NCBI RefSeq assembly: GCF_900021155.1
Contig: NZ_FCNT01000079.1
Coordinates: forward strand, 1 to 64,000
DNA: 64,000 bases
DNA from: Alistipes sp. CHKCI003
Lineage (GTDB): Bacteria; Bacteroidota; Bacteroidia; Bacteroidales; Rikenellaceae
Direction of reading: 5' to 3'
Below the pieces are notes generated by a model that was given only the letters and a program-made list of their open reading frames with translations, ran no database searches and was not told the origin of the DNA. Position 1 is the stretch's first letter. Each line of letters starts with the position of its first letter. Shown piece after piece: positions 1-9,900 of this stretch. The position numbers and the translations under genes are program-made.

Positions 1-486
1 GGGCCATTCGCCCACCTCCATGTCGCGCATGTCGGCGCCGTCGATCGTGAGACGAACGGCGGTGCGTACCTTGTGGAACCCGTAGCAGCCCGCGGCCCCC
101 GGGTTGATGTGCAGCAGGTCGTGTACGGGGTCGTAGACGACTTTGAGGATGTGGGAGTGTCCCGCGACGAAGAGTTTGGGCCGCAGGGTTTCGATCTTTT
201 GCAGCGCGCGCGGATCGTAGCGGCGCGGATAGCCTCCGATGTGGGTCATCAGCACGGGTACCTCCTCGCAGCGGAACGAGGCGAACTCGGGCCATGCGAG
301 CCGCACGGCACCTCCGTCGATGTTGCCGTATACGGCCCGCAGCGGTTTGAAGCGGGCGATATGGTCTGCGAGCTCGGGCGAGCCGATGTCGCCGGCGTGC
401 CAGATTTCGTCCACGTCGCGCAGGAATTCCTGCAGCGGAGCGTCGAAAGTGCCGTGGGTGTCGGAGAGGATGCCGATGCGTTTCAT
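1..486 (-). CDS. YfcE/MJ0936-type metallophosphoesterase, 3' end cut by window edge
   Basis: Predicted cytoplasmic dinuclear-metal phosphodiesterase; the physiological substrate cannot be told from sequence. The 162 visible residues contain the full metal-binding set in order: DTHG at 9-12, GDIG at 32-35, GNID at 54-57, His82 in an MTH context and GHSH at 109-112. Family members are about 155-175 residues, so only a few C-terminal residues should be missing beyond base 1. The ATG at 484-486 is chosen because the protein then opens on its first beta strand (MKRIGILSDTHG) and lies about 20 bases behind the -7 box of promoter repeat copy A. The gene appears monocistronic, with rarA upstream under its own promoters. 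Confidence 0.9.
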   Translation of the reverse strand, partial: MKRIGILSDTHGTFDAPLQEFLRDVDEIWHAGDIGSPELADHIARFKPLRAVYGNIDGGAVRLAWPEFASFRCEEVPVLMTHIGGYPRRYDPRALQKIETLRPKLFVAGHSHILKVVYDPVHDLLHINPGAAGCYGFHKVRTAVRLTIDGADMRDMEVGEWP

Positions 487-504
487 GAGCGGATGGGTTT
501 TCGG

Positions 505-575
505 ACAAAGATACGAATAAGTCGGGCGCAAAAGCAAATCTATTTGCATTTTGCCGGGCGGAAATATCCGGGATG
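505..575 (-). promoter_or_regulatory. Promoter-bearing palindromic repeat, copy A
   Basis: Read on the minus strand this carries TTTG, a 21-base spacer and TATCTTTG (complement of 508-515), the Bacteroidota promoter pattern, pointing into the metallophosphoesterase. The -33 half sits in an imperfect palindrome made of GCAAAA(T)GCAAAT and ATTTGCTTTTGC. The same block recurs at 2023-2094, 2095-2168 and 62589-62665. The remaining bases from 576 to 725 show nothing recognisable. Confidence 0.8.
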
Positions 576-725
576 AAGTTAAAGGCGGCGGTAGGGCCGG
601 CGATCCGTTTGATCCGGCCGGGGCGGACGTGCGCGGTTAGGGACGAACGGCGGACTGTCCTGCTGTTCTGCGGATCGGCCGGAAGCGGAACGGACCGTCC
701 GTTCGCGGAGCGGGGCCGCCGGGTG

Positions 726-2006
726 TTACCGATATTTGTCTTTCCAGAGTTCGCGGATGCGTTCGGCGATTTTGAGTTCCTGTGCGTTGCTTTCGTTGGG
801 CGTGTAGAATTTGGTGCCCGCGAGCGTCTCGGGCAGAAACTCCTGTTCGGCGAAGCCGCCCGCGTAATCGTGCGCATATTTGTAATCTTTGCCGTAGCCT
901 TCGCGCTGCATGAGGCGGGTCGGTGCGTTGCGCAGGTGCAGCGGCACGGGACGGTTCGTCGTGTCGTGTTCGACGAGGGCGAGGGCCTTGTTGATGGCTG
1001 CGTAGGCCGAATTGCTCTTGGGGCTGGCGGCGAGGTAGATCGTCGTTTCGGCCAGCGGGATGCGCGCCTCGGGCATCCCGATCTTGTGGACCGTGTCGAA
1101 ACAGGCGTTGGCCAGCAGCAGCGCATTGGGGTTGGCCAGACCGATGTCCTCCGCGGCGAGGATCACCAGCCGGCGGGCGATGAAGCGCGGTTCTTCGCCT
1201 CCGGCCAGCATCCGCGCCAGATAGTAGACGGCCGCGTTGGGATCGCTGCCGCGAACCGATTTGATGAAGGCCGAGATGACGTCGTAGTGCTGTTCGCCGT
1301 TTTTGTCGTAGAGGGCGATGTTCTGCTGGAGGCAGTCGGTAACGTAGCGGTCGGTGATCGTTACCTTGCCGTCGGATGCGCCGATCACGATGTCGAGGAT
1401 GTTGAGCAGCTTGCGGGCGTCGCCGCCCGCGAAGCGGAACAGGGCGCCGGTCTCGTGCACCTCGATCTCGCGGGACTTCAGCTCGGCGTCGGTCGTAAGG
1501 GCCCGGTCGAGAAGCGTTTCGAGGTCCGCGTCCTCCATCGGTTTGAGCACATAGACCTGACAGCGGCTCAGCAGCGGAGAGATCACCTCGAACGATGGGT
1601 TTTCGGTCGTGGCGCCGATCAGCGTGAAGACCCCCTGTTCGACGGCTCCCAGCAGAGAGTCCTGCTGCGACTTGTTGAAGCGGTGGATTTCGTCGATGAA
1701 CAGAAAGGGCGGTTTGGCGTCGAAGAAGCGTTGTTTTTTGGCCGCTTCGATTACTTCGCGCACGTCTTTCACGCCCGACGTAACGGCCGAGAGCGTGAAG
1801 AAGGGGCGCTGGAGCTGCGTGGCGACGATCTTCGCGAGGGTGGTCTTGCCCACGCCCGGAGGACCCCAGAGGATGAACGAGGGCACGTTGCCCGTTTCGA
1901 AGAATTTGCGGAATACGCCGTTCGGACCGACCAGATGCGACTGGCCGATGTATTGGTCGAGCGTTTTTGGGCGGAGGCGTTCTGCGAGCGGAGCGGACAT
2001 AGGCAT
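726..2006 (-). CDS. rarA: Replication-associated recombination protein A (MgsA/RarA AAA+ ATPase)
   Basis: Clamp-loader-like AAA+ ATPase acting at stalled replication forks. The 426-residue product has Walker A GPPGVGKTT around 48-56, Walker B FLFIDE at 101-106 and the sensor segment GATTENPSFE at 131-140, followed by the RarA C-terminal tetramerisation region, which includes AEDIGLANP. Length matches the family (about 420-450). The start is either ATG 2006 or the ATG two codons later (MPMSAPLAERLRP); both lie just behind the proximal promoter repeat, giving a leader of roughly 10 bases. Two tandem promoter repeats (copies B and C) drive it. Confidence 0.95.
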   Translation of the reverse strand: MPMSAPLAERLRPKTLDQYIGQSHLVGPNGVFRKFFETGNVPSFILWGPPGVGKTTLAKIVATQLQRPFFTLSAVTSGVKDVREVIEAAKKQRFFDAKPPFLFIDEIHRFNKSQQDSLLGAVEQGVFTLIGATTENPSFEVISPLLSRCQVYVLKPMEDADLETLLDRALTTDAELKSREIEVHETGALFRFAGGDARKLLNILDIVIGASDGKVTITDRYVTDCLQQNIALYDKNGEQHYDVISAFIKSVRGSDPNAAVYYLARMLAGGEEPRFIARRLVILAAEDIGLANPNALLLANACFDTVHKIGMPEARIPLAETTIYLAASPKSNSAYAAINKALALVEHDTTNRPVPLHLRNAPTRLMQREGYGKDYKYAHDYAGGFAEQEFLPETLAGTKFYTPNESNAQELKIAERIRELWKDKYR

Positions 2007-2022
2007 CGGAGTTATCGGGAGT

Positions 2023-2094
2023 CAAAGATACGAATAAGTCGAGAGCAAAAGCAAATTTATTTGATTTTGCCGGGCGGGAGTATCTAAGACGCAG
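2023..2094 (-). promoter_or_regulatory. Promoter-bearing palindromic repeat, copy B (proximal rarA promoter)
   Basis: On the minus strand it shows TTTG, a 21-base spacer and TATCTTTG (complement of 2023-2030), 16 bases before the rarA start codon. Its upstream half contains the conserved CCCGCCCGGCAAAA segment and the palindrome arm ATTTGCTTTTGC shared with copies A, C and D. Confidence 0.8.
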
Positions 2095-2168
2095 TCAAAG
2101 GTACGAATAAGTCGGGTGCAAAAGCAAATGAATTCGGTTTTGCCGGGCGGAAGCATCTGAGACGCAAC
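2095..2168 (-). promoter_or_regulatory. Promoter-bearing palindromic repeat, copy C (distal rarA promoter)
   Basis: Lies directly upstream of copy B in the same orientation, so the two form a tandem duplication of about 72 bases. On the minus strand it carries TTTG, a 21-base spacer and TACCTTTG. The palindrome is more diverged here (ATTCATTTGC) than in copies B and D. From 2175 to the monooxygenase stop at 2335 nothing else is seen. Confidence 0.75.
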
Positions 2169-2334
2169 CGAAGGTCGAGATTTTCCCGCGGGTTTCCCGC
2201 GAACCGCAAAAATCATGCAGCTCCGTGCGCCGAAACCTTTTTTCGCTCCGGCCGGAGCGGGCTTCATCCCTAAGCAGGACCCGTTTCCGCGAGACTGCAT
2301 GCGACCGGATTCGGCCGAAGCGGGGGCGCGGCGG

Positions 2335-2610
2335 CTAAAAAGCGAACCGTTCGGTCTTCATTTCGCCCAATTCGCGCAGGCGCGGAACGATGCGGAGAAA
2401 ATGGGGAGCCTGCCGGTGAGCGTCGAGCGCCTCGGCGTCGCGCCATGTTTCGCAAATCATCAGCACGTCGGCACGTGTGGCGCTTTCGAATAGATCGTAG
2501 GCCACGCATCCTGCGTCTCGGAGCGAAGCGGCGACCAGTTCGCGGGCCAGCCGGACGAATTCGTTGCGATGTTCGTCCGTCGTGCGGACGAAAACGTTGA
2601 GTCGGATCAT
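2335..2610 (-). CDS. Antibiotic biosynthesis monooxygenase (ABM/YgiN-like) domain protein
   Basis: Small 91-residue single-domain protein of the dimeric alpha+beta barrel type, usually quinol monooxygenases or related small oxidoreductases. Supporting segments are the opening strand MIRLNVFVRT, the helix EFVRLARELVAASLRDAGCVAYDLFES and the closing VLMICETWRDAEALDAHR.APHF, which match the usual ABM order of strand, long helix, Y.L..S and E.W. The substrate is unknown. The start ATG at 2610 is the only one available. No TAnnTTTG box is seen in front of it. It follows aspS on the same strand after a hairpin, so it may be expressed by partial read-through. Confidence 0.8.
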   Translation of the reverse strand: MIRLNVFVRTTDEHRNEFVRLARELVAASLRDAGCVAYDLFESATRADVLMICETWRDAEALDAHRQAPHFLRIVPRLRELGEMKTERFAF

Positions 2611-2667
2611 GTCTTTATTCCTTATTGATGGAGTGCCTTAGGGCGGCGATTGCTCTCGGGGGAGGGC

Positions 2668-2707
2668 GTGAGACGATGCCTTTCGATGCGGAAAGGCGTC
2701 GTCTCAC
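2668..2707 (-). terminator. Strong hairpin downstream of aspS
   Basis: Arms GTGAGACGATGCCTTTC (2668-2684) and 2691-2707 pair over 17 positions with one G-T pair and a six-base loop. It lies 18 bases after the aspS stop on the minus strand. No T-run follows, so it may be a terminator or an RNA-stabilising end. Confidence 0.7.
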
Positions 2708-2724
2708 GGTTCGCCTTCGTCGTG

Positions 2725-4479
<1,755 letters not shown>

Positions 4480-4521
4480 AATTGTTATAGCGGTTTGATT
4501 TTCGTTTTGTTTCGTAATCCG

Positions 4522-4529
4522 CAAAATTA
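4522..4529 (-). promoter_or_regulatory. aspS promoter -7 box
   Basis: TAATTTTG on the minus strand matches TAnnTTTG, about 42 bases ahead of the chosen aspS start. No clear TTTG is seen 19-21 bases further upstream. Confidence 0.6.
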
Positions 4530-4743
4530 CGAAATAATTCGGGAATCCGTCGTCTCCGGCGCGGGTTTTTTATCGGGCGGTGCCGTTCCGAGCAGCCGGG
4601 GCGGAGGACGAACGGCCGTCCGTGGTGGCAAACGGATCGGAAGAGAGGCAAGTGCGGCGGCGGGACGATATCGAAAATTTCAATAATGAAGCGGCCGGAG
4701 ACGGCTTATTTTCGAAACGAAGCGTCGGAATGGTTCGTTTTTG

Positions 4744-4773
4744 TTTTGCGGGCCGGATTATTTTCTTAACTTG
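4744..4773 (+). promoter_or_regulatory. Candidate promoter of the hyd operon
   Basis: TTTTG at 4744-4748, an 18-base spacer and TAACTTG at 4767-4773 resemble the Bacteroidota promoter with a slightly degenerate -7 box. It would start transcription near 4780, about 45 bases before the ATG at 4826, which supports the longer ancestral start of hydB. The stretch 4530-4743 between the divergent genes shows nothing else. Confidence 0.5.
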
Positions 4774-4825
4774 CAGAAGATTTCCACGCACATGAACGAA
4801 ATTTGACAACACTGCGAACTTTTCT

Positions 4826-4956
4826 ATGGAGAAAATAAGATCGCTGGCCGATCTGGAGGGATCAAGGCGGCTGCGCTGCCCCGGATCGATCTGCGGGAGA
4901 GAAGCGACCGGAATTTCCCGGCGCAAACATGCGGGCGCGCATCGGGGACGCGGAAG
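4826..4956 (+). pseudogene. Frameshifted 5' extension of hydB
   Basis: From ATG 4826 the reading frame gives MEKIRSLADLEG and then goes out of register. From 4861 another frame gives IKAAALPRIDLRERSDRNFP and continues without a stop into MQILVCSGTGC at 4957, the accepted start. Adding one G to the GGG at 4858-4860 would fuse the two, giving a 44-residue N-terminal extension. The result resembles the start of hydrogenase NuoF-like subunits in this phylum (SLADL...IK...LP...LRE.SD, recalled from general knowledge). Either a true one-base deletion or a homopolymer sequencing error explains it. Confidence 0.7.
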
Positions 4957-6735
4957 ATGCAAATACTGGTTTGCAGCGGCACGGGGTGCAACGCTTCGTC
5001 GAGCCGCACGATCGTCGAGCGGCTGCGCGAAGCGCTGCGCGCGGCCGGATTGGAGCGGGATGTAGAGGCGATTGCGACGGGTTGTTTCGGTTTCTGCGAG
5101 AAGGGGCCCGTCGTTAAGATCATTCCGGACAACACGTTCTACGTGCAGGTCGCACCCGAGGACGCGGCCGAGATCGTCGCCGAACATATCGTGGGGAGCC
5201 GCCGTGTGGAGCGGCTGCTCTACCGCGACCCCAAGGACGGCCGCCGCGTGAGCGACTCGAAGCATATGGATTTCTACAAGAAACAGCTTCGCGTGGCGCT
5301 GCGCAACTGCGGTTTCATCGACCCCGAGAACATCGACGAATACATCGCGCGCGACGGCTATGCCGCGCTGGCGCGCTGCCTGACGGAACGCACGCCCGAC
5401 GATGTGATCGGCGAGATCGAGCGGTCGGGTCTTCGGGGCCGTGGCGGCGGCGGCTTCCCCACGGGGCTCAAATGGAAGCTGACGAGCCGCAGCCGCGCCG
5501 GCCGGAAATACGTGGTCTGCAATGCCGACGAGGGCGACCCGGGCGCGTTCATGGACCGTTCGATCATGGAGGGCGACCCCCACTCGATCATCGAGGCGAT
5601 GGAGATCTGCGGGTACGGCATCGGAGCCGACGTGGGGCTGGTCTACATCCGTGCGGAGTATCCGCTGGCGGTCCGGCGCTTGAGGACGGCCATCGCGCAG
5701 GCCGAAGCCTGCGGACTGCTCGGCGAGCGCGTGTTCGGTACGGAGTTCAGCTTCCGCATCGAGATCCGCTACGGCGCCGGGGCCTTCGTCTGCGGCGAGG
5801 AGACGGCGCTGATCCGCTCGATGGAGGGCCGGCGCGGCGAGCCGACCATGAAGCCGCCCTTTCCGGCGGAGGCGGGCTATCTGGAGTGCCCGACGAACGT
5901 GAACAACGTGGAGACGCTGGCCAGCGTGCCGGTCATCATCACGCGCGGCGCCGAGTGGTTCGCGTCGATCGGCACCGAACGTTCGAAGGGCACGAAGGTC
6001 TTCGCGCTGGCGGGCAAGATCAACAACGTGGGGCTGATCGAGGTGCCGATGGGCACCACGCTGCGCGAGGTGATCTACGAAATCGGCGGCGGCATCAAGA
6101 ACGGCAAGCGCTTCAAGGCCGTGCAGACGGGCGGCCCCTCGGGCGGCTGTCTCACGGAGAAGCACCTCGACACGCCGATCGACTTCGACAACCTCGTGGC
6201 CGCCGGTTCGATGATGGGCTCGGGCGGCATGATCGTCATGGACGAGGACGACTGCATGGTGGCCGTGGCGAAGTTCTACCTCGACTTCATCGTCGAGGAG
6301 TCGTGCGGCAAATGTACGCCCTGCCGCGTGGGCAACAAGCGCCTCAGCGAGATTCTGGAGAAGATCACCGCGGGCAAAGCCTCGATGGACGATCTGGAGC
6401 AGCTCCGCATCCTGAGCGGCGTCATCAAAGACACGGCCCTCTGCGGACTGGGGCAGACGTCGCCCAATCCCGTGATCTCGACGCTCGAACACTTCTACGA
6501 CGAATACGTGGCCCACGTCGCGGACAAGTGTTGTCCGGCCAAGCGCTGCAAACCGCTGCTCACCTATTACATCAACCCCGAGATCTGCGTGGGCTGCACG
6601 GTCTGCTCGCGCAACTGCCCGGCGGATGCCGTCGTGGGCGAGCGCAAGAAACCCCACGTAATAAACCCGGCGCTCTGCGTGCGGTGCGGCACCTGCATCG
6701 AAAAGTGCCGTTTCAAAGCCATCGGAGTCAAATAA
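4957..6735 (+). CDS. hydB: [FeFe]-hydrogenase NuoF-like flavoprotein subunit (HydB)
   Basis: NAD(H)-binding flavin subunit of a multimeric, probably electron-bifurcating, [FeFe] hydrogenase. Domain order in the 592 residues is a thioredoxin-like [2Fe-2S] domain (Cys6, Cys11, Cys43, Cys47), the NuoF FMN/NADH domain with GRGGGGFPTG at 161-170, the [4Fe-4S] motif ESCGKCTPCRVG around 448-459, and a C-terminal two-cluster ferredoxin domain (CVGCTVCSRNCP and CVRCGTCIEKC, about 540-590). ATG 4957 is the first start in the intact frame. It begins right at the first cluster strand, but the original start was probably 4826, now out of frame. The gene is followed after 22 bases by hydA, clearly one operon. 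Confidence 0.93.
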   Translation: MQILVCSGTGCNASSSRTIVERLREALRAAGLERDVEAIATGCFGFCEKGPVVKIIPDNTFYVQVAPEDAAEIVAEHIVGSRRVERLLYRDPKDGRRVSDSKHMDFYKKQLRVALRNCGFIDPENIDEYIARDGYAALARCLTERTPDDVIGEIERSGLRGRGGGGFPTGLKWKLTSRSRAGRKYVVCNADEGDPGAFMDRSIMEGDPHSIIEAMEICGYGIGADVGLVYIRAEYPLAVRRLRTAIAQAEACGLLGERVFGTEFSFRIEIRYGAGAFVCGEETALIRSMEGRRGEPTMKPPFPAEAGYLECPTNVNNVETLASVPVIITRGAEWFASIGTERSKGTKVFALAGKINNVGLIEVPMGTTLREVIYEIGGGIKNGKRFKAVQTGGPSGGCLTEKHLDTPIDFDNLVAAGSMMGSGGMIVMDEDDCMVAVAKFYLDFIVEESCGKCTPCRVGNKRLSEILEKITAGKASMDDLEQLRILSGVIKDTALCGLGQTSPNPVISTLEHFYDEYVAHVADKCCPAKRCKPLLTYYINPEICVGCTVCSRNCPADAVVGERKKPHVINPALCVRCGTCIEKCRFKAIGVK

Positions 6736-6757
6736 CGAATATCACGGACCGACACAC

Positions 6758-8518
6758 ATGGAACAGAACGTAACGCTTCGGATAGACAAACATACCGTGC
6801 GCGTGCCTGCCGGGACGACCGTGCTCGACGCGGCCCGCAGCGTGGGCATAGACATCCCGACCCTGTGCCACATCGACTTGAAAGAGCTCTGCATCCGCAG
6901 TGCGCCCGCATCGTGCCGCGTGTGCGTGGTGGAGATCGAGGGGTTCAAAAAACTGATGCCCGCCTGCGTAACGAAATGCACGGAGGGGATGACGGTGCGC
7001 ACGAGCACCGTGCGGGTGTTGAACGCCCGCCGGACGGTCGTGGAGCTGATCCTCTCCGACCACGCCAACGAATGCCTCGTCTGCCCCAAGTCGGGCAGCT
7101 GCGATTTGCAGAGCCTCGCCGTGCGGGTGAACGTGCGTCGGATCCCCTATGCCGGCGGAGCCTTTTCGGCGCAGAAACACGAAATGTCGCCTTCGATCGT
7201 GCGAGATATGAACAAATGCGTCTACTGCCGCCGCTGCGAGACGATGTGCAACGAGATACAGACCGTCGGTGCGCTGGCTGCCGTGAACCGCGGATTCGAA
7301 TCGACCGTTGCGCCCGAAGGCGGGCGCAACCTCTCCGATTCGGAGTGCACCTATTGCGGGCAGTGCGTGGCGGTGTGCCCCGTGGGGGCGCTCACGGAGG
7401 CGGACCATACCGAGCGCCTGCTCGCCGATCTGGCCGATCCGCACAAGACGGTGATCGTGCAGACGGCGCCCGCCGTGCGTGCGGCGCTGGGTGAGGAGTT
7501 CGGGTTCGAGCCCGGGACGTCCGTAACGGGCCGTATGGCGGCCGCACTCCGACAGTTGGGCTTCGCCAAGGTTTTCGACACGGATTTCGCCGCCGACCTG
7601 ACGGTCGTGGAGGAGAGCGCGGAGCTGCTTGACCGTCTCGTACGCTTCCTCGGCGGGGATAGGAGCGTGTGTCTGCCGATCCTCACGTCGTGCTGTCCGG
7701 CGTGGGTCAACTTCTTCGAACACCAGTTCCCCGATCTGCCGGGCTTCCCCTCCACGGCCCGTTCGCCGCAGCAGATGTTCGGTTCGGTGGCCAAGAACCT
7801 CTGGGCGCGGCAGGAGGGCATCCGCCGCGAGGAGCTCGTGGTGGTGTCGGTCATGCCTTGTCTGGCGAAAAAATACGAATGCATGCGTCCGGAGTTCGGC
7901 CTCGGCGGCGATCCCGACGTGAACTACTCGCTCACGACGCGCGAGCTGGCGCGGCTCATCCGGCGGGCCAACATCGACTTCGTCCGGCTGCCGGACGAGG
8001 AGTTCGACGCTCCGCTGGGCGCATCGACCGGTGCCGGCGTCATCTTCGGCGCTTCGGGCGGCGTGATGGAGGCCGCGCTCCGCACGGCTTACGAACTCCG
8101 TACGGGCCGGGAGCTGCAAAGGGTCGAGTTCGAGACCGTGCGCGGACTCGAAGGACTGAAGCGGGCGACGGTCGATCTGGACGGCTTCCGTCTGAAGATC
8201 GGCGTGGCGCACGGACTGGGCAATGCCCGCCGGCTGCTCGAAGAGATCCGCAGCGGCCGCAGCGAGTACCACGCCATCGAGATCATGGCCTGCCCGGGCG
8301 GCTGCATCGGCGGCGGCGGGCAGCCGTTCCACCACGGCCGCGGCGAAGTGCTCCGGGCCCGCATGGAGGCGCTCTACCGCGAGGATCGCGCGAAGGCTGT
8401 GCGCAAGTCGCACCGCAATCCCTCGGTCGTGCGGCTCTACGGGGAGTGGCTCGGCAAACCGCTGAGCGAGCGGGCCCGCCGGCTGCTCCATACCCGCTAT
8501 TTCAACCGATCGGAATAA
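6758..8518 (+). CDS. hydA: [FeFe] hydrogenase catalytic subunit (HydA, group A3-like)
   Basis: Catalytic subunit that evolves or oxidises H2. The 586-residue protein has an N-terminal [2Fe-2S] domain with Cys residues between about 35 and 80, the His-ligated [4Fe-4S] motif HANECLVCPKSGSC (about 102-115) and two further [4Fe-4S] clusters (CVYCRRCETMC and CTYCGQCVAVCP). The three H-cluster signatures follow: TSCCPAW (L1, about 310), MPCLAKKYE (L2, about 366) and MACPGGCIGGGGQP (L3, about 510). All cysteines needed for the H-cluster are present. Subunit composition with HydB and HydC indicates the NAD- and ferredoxin-linked trimeric type. The maturation genes hydE, hydF and hydG are not in this window. 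Confidence 0.96.
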   Translation: MEQNVTLRIDKHTVRVPAGTTVLDAARSVGIDIPTLCHIDLKELCIRSAPASCRVCVVEIEGFKKLMPACVTKCTEGMTVRTSTVRVLNARRTVVELILSDHANECLVCPKSGSCDLQSLAVRVNVRRIPYAGGAFSAQKHEMSPSIVRDMNKCVYCRRCETMCNEIQTVGALAAVNRGFESTVAPEGGRNLSDSECTYCGQCVAVCPVGALTEADHTERLLADLADPHKTVIVQTAPAVRAALGEEFGFEPGTSVTGRMAAALRQLGFAKVFDTDFAADLTVVEESAELLDRLVRFLGGDRSVCLPILTSCCPAWVNFFEHQFPDLPGFPSTARSPQQMFGSVAKNLWARQEGIRREELVVVSVMPCLAKKYECMRPEFGLGGDPDVNYSLTTRELARLIRRANIDFVRLPDEEFDAPLGASTGAGVIFGASGGVMEAALRTAYELRTGRELQRVEFETVRGLEGLKRATVDLDGFRLKIGVAHGLGNARRLLEEIRSGRSEYHAIEIMACPGGCIGGGGQPFHHGRGEVLRARMEALYREDRAKAVRKSHRNPSVVRLYGEWLGKPLSERARRLLHTRYFNRSE

Positions 8519-8529
8519 ATTCCACAGCC

Positions 8530-9018
8530 ATGAGCGGATACAAGATAGCATGCGATAAACTGAAGGAGCTCGACGCCATCTGCGAGGAGTTCGGCGACCG
8601 TCCGGGCGAACTCATCAACATCCTGCACAGAGCGCAGGATCGTTTCGGCTACCTGCCCGAGGAGGTGCAGCGGGTCATCGCCCGCAGGCTCGGCATCCCC
8701 GCGGCGAAGGTCTACGGCGTGGTAACGTTCTACTCGTTTTTCACGATGACTCCCAAGGGCGAGCATCCCGTTTCGGTCTGCATGGGGACGGCCTGCTACG
8801 TGCGCGGCGCCGAGAAGGTGCTCGACGAATTCCGGCGTCTGCTGAAGATCGACGTGGGGCAGACCACGGCCGACAACAAGTTCTCGCTGTCGAGTCTCCG
8901 CTGCGTCGGCGCCTGCGGCCTTGCGCCGGTGGTGATGATCGGCAAGAAGGTCTACGGACAGGTCGTGCCCGACGACGTGGAACGCATCCTGCGGGAGTTG
9001 GATGGCGATAGATGCTGA
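8530..9018 (+). CDS. hydC: [FeFe]-hydrogenase NuoE-like [2Fe-2S] subunit (HydC)
   Basis: Thioredoxin-like [2Fe-2S] electron-transfer subunit of the hydrogenase, homologous to complex I NuoE. The 162 residues include the N-terminal helical part (LINILHRAQDRFGYLPEEVQ) and the cluster ligands in VCMGTACYVRGA and SLRCVGACGLAPVV, spaced as in NuoE. ATG 8530 lies 11 bases after the hydA stop and gives the expected length. A much longer in-frame ORF starting inside hydA is ignored because its upstream part is only hydA in another frame. The order HydB-HydA-HydC completes the set needed for a bifurcating enzyme. Confidence 0.94.
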   Translation: MSGYKIACDKLKELDAICEEFGDRPGELINILHRAQDRFGYLPEEVQRVIARRLGIPAAKVYGVVTFYSFFTMTPKGEHPVSVCMGTACYVRGAEKVLDEFRRLLKIDVGQTTADNKFSLSSLRCVGACGLAPVVMIGKKVYGQVVPDDVERILRELDGDRC

Positions 9019-9356
9019 CCCGTTTCATTGAGCCGGACGCGGAGCCGAACTCGTGCGGCTCTGTCGGGCTCTGTTGGGCGGGAAGACGGGGCGGAAAACG
9101 GAGCGCTCGTGCGGAGCCGGAGGAGCGGACTGCGGTCCGGCGGACGGGCTTTCGGACCGTCCGCCGGAAGCGTTGTGCCGCAGGGCGCGCTTCGCCCGGA
9201 ATTCCGTCGGAGAGTGCGTATTGCCCCGGAATGTATTATTTTTGTGCGGATTTCGTGCGGACCGGATGCGGAACCGCACGGTGTGCGGCCGCTCCGGATG
9301 CCTCCCGATGCCGGAGGCGGGGCGTGATTGCACTGTTTTTGTTTGAACGGAAGACG
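9018..9356 (+). other. Intergenic region with degenerate GC-rich repeat and tadA promoter
   Basis: Bases 9020-9085 resemble the tandem repeat at 57095-57232 (CGTTTCATTGAGCCGGA, then GGCTCTG and TGGGCGGGAA). TATTTTTG at 9237-9244 is a good -7 box for tadA, although its -33 partner is weak. No gene is supported here. Confidence 0.5.
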
Positions 9357-9809
9357 ATGATGGAACGGAACGAAGTAATCGACGAACGGTTCATGCGGCT
9401 GGCGCTGGCCGAGGCCCGCAAGGCGTTCGATGCGGGCGAGGTGCCCATCGGGGCCGTGGTCGTGTCAGGCGGCGCCGTCGTGGGACGCGGCCACAATCTG
9501 GTGGAGACGCTCTCCGATCCCACGGCGCATGCCGAGATGCAGGCCCTGACCGCCGCCGCAACGACGCTCGGCGGCAAGTATCTGGCGGATTGCACGCTCT
9601 ACGTAACGGTCGAGCCCTGCATCATGTGCGCCGGAGCGATCGGCTGGAGCCAGATCGGGCGGATCGTGTGGGGCGCCGACGATCCGAAGAAGGGTTACCG
9701 CCGCTATTCGGAGGCGGTGTTCCATCCGAAGGCGTCCGCTGCGGGCGGTGTTTTGCGGGCCGAATGCGAGGAGCTCATGCACAATTTTTTCGCGCAATTG
9801 CGCGTTTAG
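9357..9809 (+). CDS. tadA: tRNA-specific adenosine deaminase
   Basis: Zinc-dependent cytidine-deaminase-fold enzyme converting A34 to inosine in tRNA-Arg(ACG). The 150-residue product shows the catalytic HAE at 58-60 and the zinc ligands PCIMC at 87-91, plus GHNLVE before the active site. Starts at ATG 9357 and ATG 9360 are both possible (MMERNEV); either fits the usual family length of about 145-165. The open frame continues further upstream, but that part is not protein-like. The promoter box at 9237-9244 gives a leader of roughly 105 bases. Confidence 0.94.
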   Translation: MMERNEVIDERFMRLALAEARKAFDAGEVPIGAVVVSGGAVVGRGHNLVETLSDPTAHAEMQALTAAATTLGGKYLADCTLYVTVEPCIMCAGAIGWSQIGRIVWGADDPKKGYRRYSEAVFHPKASAAGGVLRAECEELMHNFFAQLRV

Positions 9810-9810
9810 A

Positions 9811-9842
9811 TTTTGGGGAAATCCGAAAAAACGTTACTTTTG
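9811..9842 (+). promoter_or_regulatory. Consensus promoter of the TPR gene
   Basis: TTTTG at 9811-9815, a 19-base spacer and TACTTTTG at 9835-9842 form a near-perfect Bacteroidota promoter. It starts within two bases of the tadA stop codon. Confidence 0.8.
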
Positions 9843-9900
9843 TGTCCAATGTGCCTTTGCGGTGCATCCGAACCTGAAAAATTAAAGCGTAATAGGAAAA

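Noticed and set aside
4826..5065. A separate 79-residue gene upstream of hydB
   Set aside because: Only its first dozen residues look conserved; the rest is hydB read in the wrong frame. It is explained by the frameshift.
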